Origin: Mucilaginibacter empetricola
GTDB taxonomy: Bacteria > Bacteroidota > Bacteroidia > Sphingobacteriales > Sphingobacteriaceae
Reading direction: 5' to 3'
Assembly (NCBI RefSeq): GCF_024808665.1
Contig: NZ_JANUBZ010000002.1
Span: 440,017-504,016, forward strand
Length of the DNA: 64,000 bases
A model generated the notes under the pieces. That model ran no database searches. It was not told the origin of the DNA and worked only from the letters and a program-made list of their open reading frames with translations. Position 1 is the stretch's first letter, and each line of letters starts with the position of its first letter. Below are positions 63,742 to 64,000 of the stretch, piece by piece. A program made the position numbers and the translations under genes.

Positions 63742-63860
63742 TTTGATTAAAATCGCATCAGTTTTTGGAAAGGATGCCTAAAGGATTTATTTGATAAAAG
63801 TAATTGTTATGCATCTTCATTATTAGAATCACCATCCGAGTAAATCAAACTATTTGCTAA

Positions 63861-64000
63861 CTAAGCTGCCCTAAATGCGGAAGGTGACGAATGCACAAGT
63901 TTCTTAAAATAATTATTGAAATGCGCAGGGTCTTCAAAGCCAAGGCAATAGCCAATCTCCGCAATGTTCCAATCAGTGTGTTTAAGCAGTTTTTTTGCTT
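63861..64000 (-). CDS. AraC family regulator, C-terminal part
   Basis: Only the last 45 residues are visible, ending at a TAG at 63861-63863. KKLLKHTDWNIAEIGYCLGF and HFNNYFKKLVHSSPSAFRA are the second HTH of an AraC-type regulator. The segment is strikingly similar to the C-terminus of the AraC at 61600-62460 (TDWSVADIAYALGF, YFNNYFRRVTG), so the two are probably paralogues. The gene extends beyond the window. Confidence 0.85.
   Translation of the reverse strand, partial: AKKLLKHTDWNIAEIGYCLGFEDPAHFNNYFKKLVHSSPSAFRAA

Overview
The window looks like a chromosomal segment of a Bacteroidota bacterium, most likely a Sphingobacteriaceae member such as Mucilaginibacter or Pedobacter. The evidence is family content: an Oar-like TonB-dependent receptor, type III glutamine synthetase, DUF6600, DUF4468 and DUF5020 proteins, and a rich set of secreted glycosidases. 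Promoters fit the Bacteroidota pattern of a TAnnTTTG -7 box with a TTG about 16-19 bases upstream, and Shine-Dalgarno sequences are generally absent. The DNA is AT-rich, clearly more so between genes. No genus can be proven from the sequence alone.

Positions 1 to about 38,650 are mostly housekeeping. They hold a CYTH/CHAD pair, a large MG2-like envelope protein, a repeat-rich DUF6600 lipoprotein, galactokinase, an RNA methyltransferase, lipoamide dehydrogenase and an Oar-like receptor. After these come PurM with a ClC channel, a nitrogen block (type III glutamine synthetase, ammonium transporter, beta-barrel porin), a TonB protein, PurL, an ECF sigma factor with a membrane partner, TrmN6, class 1 fructose bisphosphatase, RNase HI and a copper ATPase. 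Many ends carry clear hairpins. Several intergenic regions hold short degenerate repeats (7-mers such as GGTTCAT, or GCTTTATGCTTT-type words) arranged as inverted repeats; one folds into an intrinsic terminator for lipoamide dehydrogenase.

Positions 38,820 to 42,146 look like a mobile-element scar. They contain tRNA-His with a well-formed promoter, a large serine recombinase with a small partner gene, a 5'-truncated GNAT acetyltransferase remnant and about 0.8 kb with no convincing gene.

Positions 42,147 to 60,666 form a carbohydrate-degradation locus: ten leftward genes with 6-60 base gaps, divergent from a LacI-type regulator. The products are GH28, a discoidin-GH2 enzyme, a GH36/GH27-like (clan GH-D) protein, a beta-propeller, a GH26 mannanase lipoprotein, GH97, GH2, a secreted VOC protein, a DUF1080 protein and a GH29-like protein. 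There is no SusC/SusD pair in the window, so this is not a canonical polysaccharide utilization locus. The enzyme mix suggests a galactose-, mannose-, galacturonate- and possibly fucose-containing plant polymer.

Positions 60,667 to 64,000 hold an NAD-dependent epimerase under an AraC regulator, a gene-poor 0.8 kb stretch, a small membrane protein and the C-terminus of a second AraC regulator.

The items most worth a second look are the SusCD-less LacI-controlled operon with its secreted VOC/DUF1080 pair and divergent GH-D enzyme, the self-complementary short-repeat families, several genes whose -7 box lies only 3-5 bases before the ATG, and the one-pass membrane protein that joins an HTH-like cytoplasmic module to an outer concanavalin-like domain.
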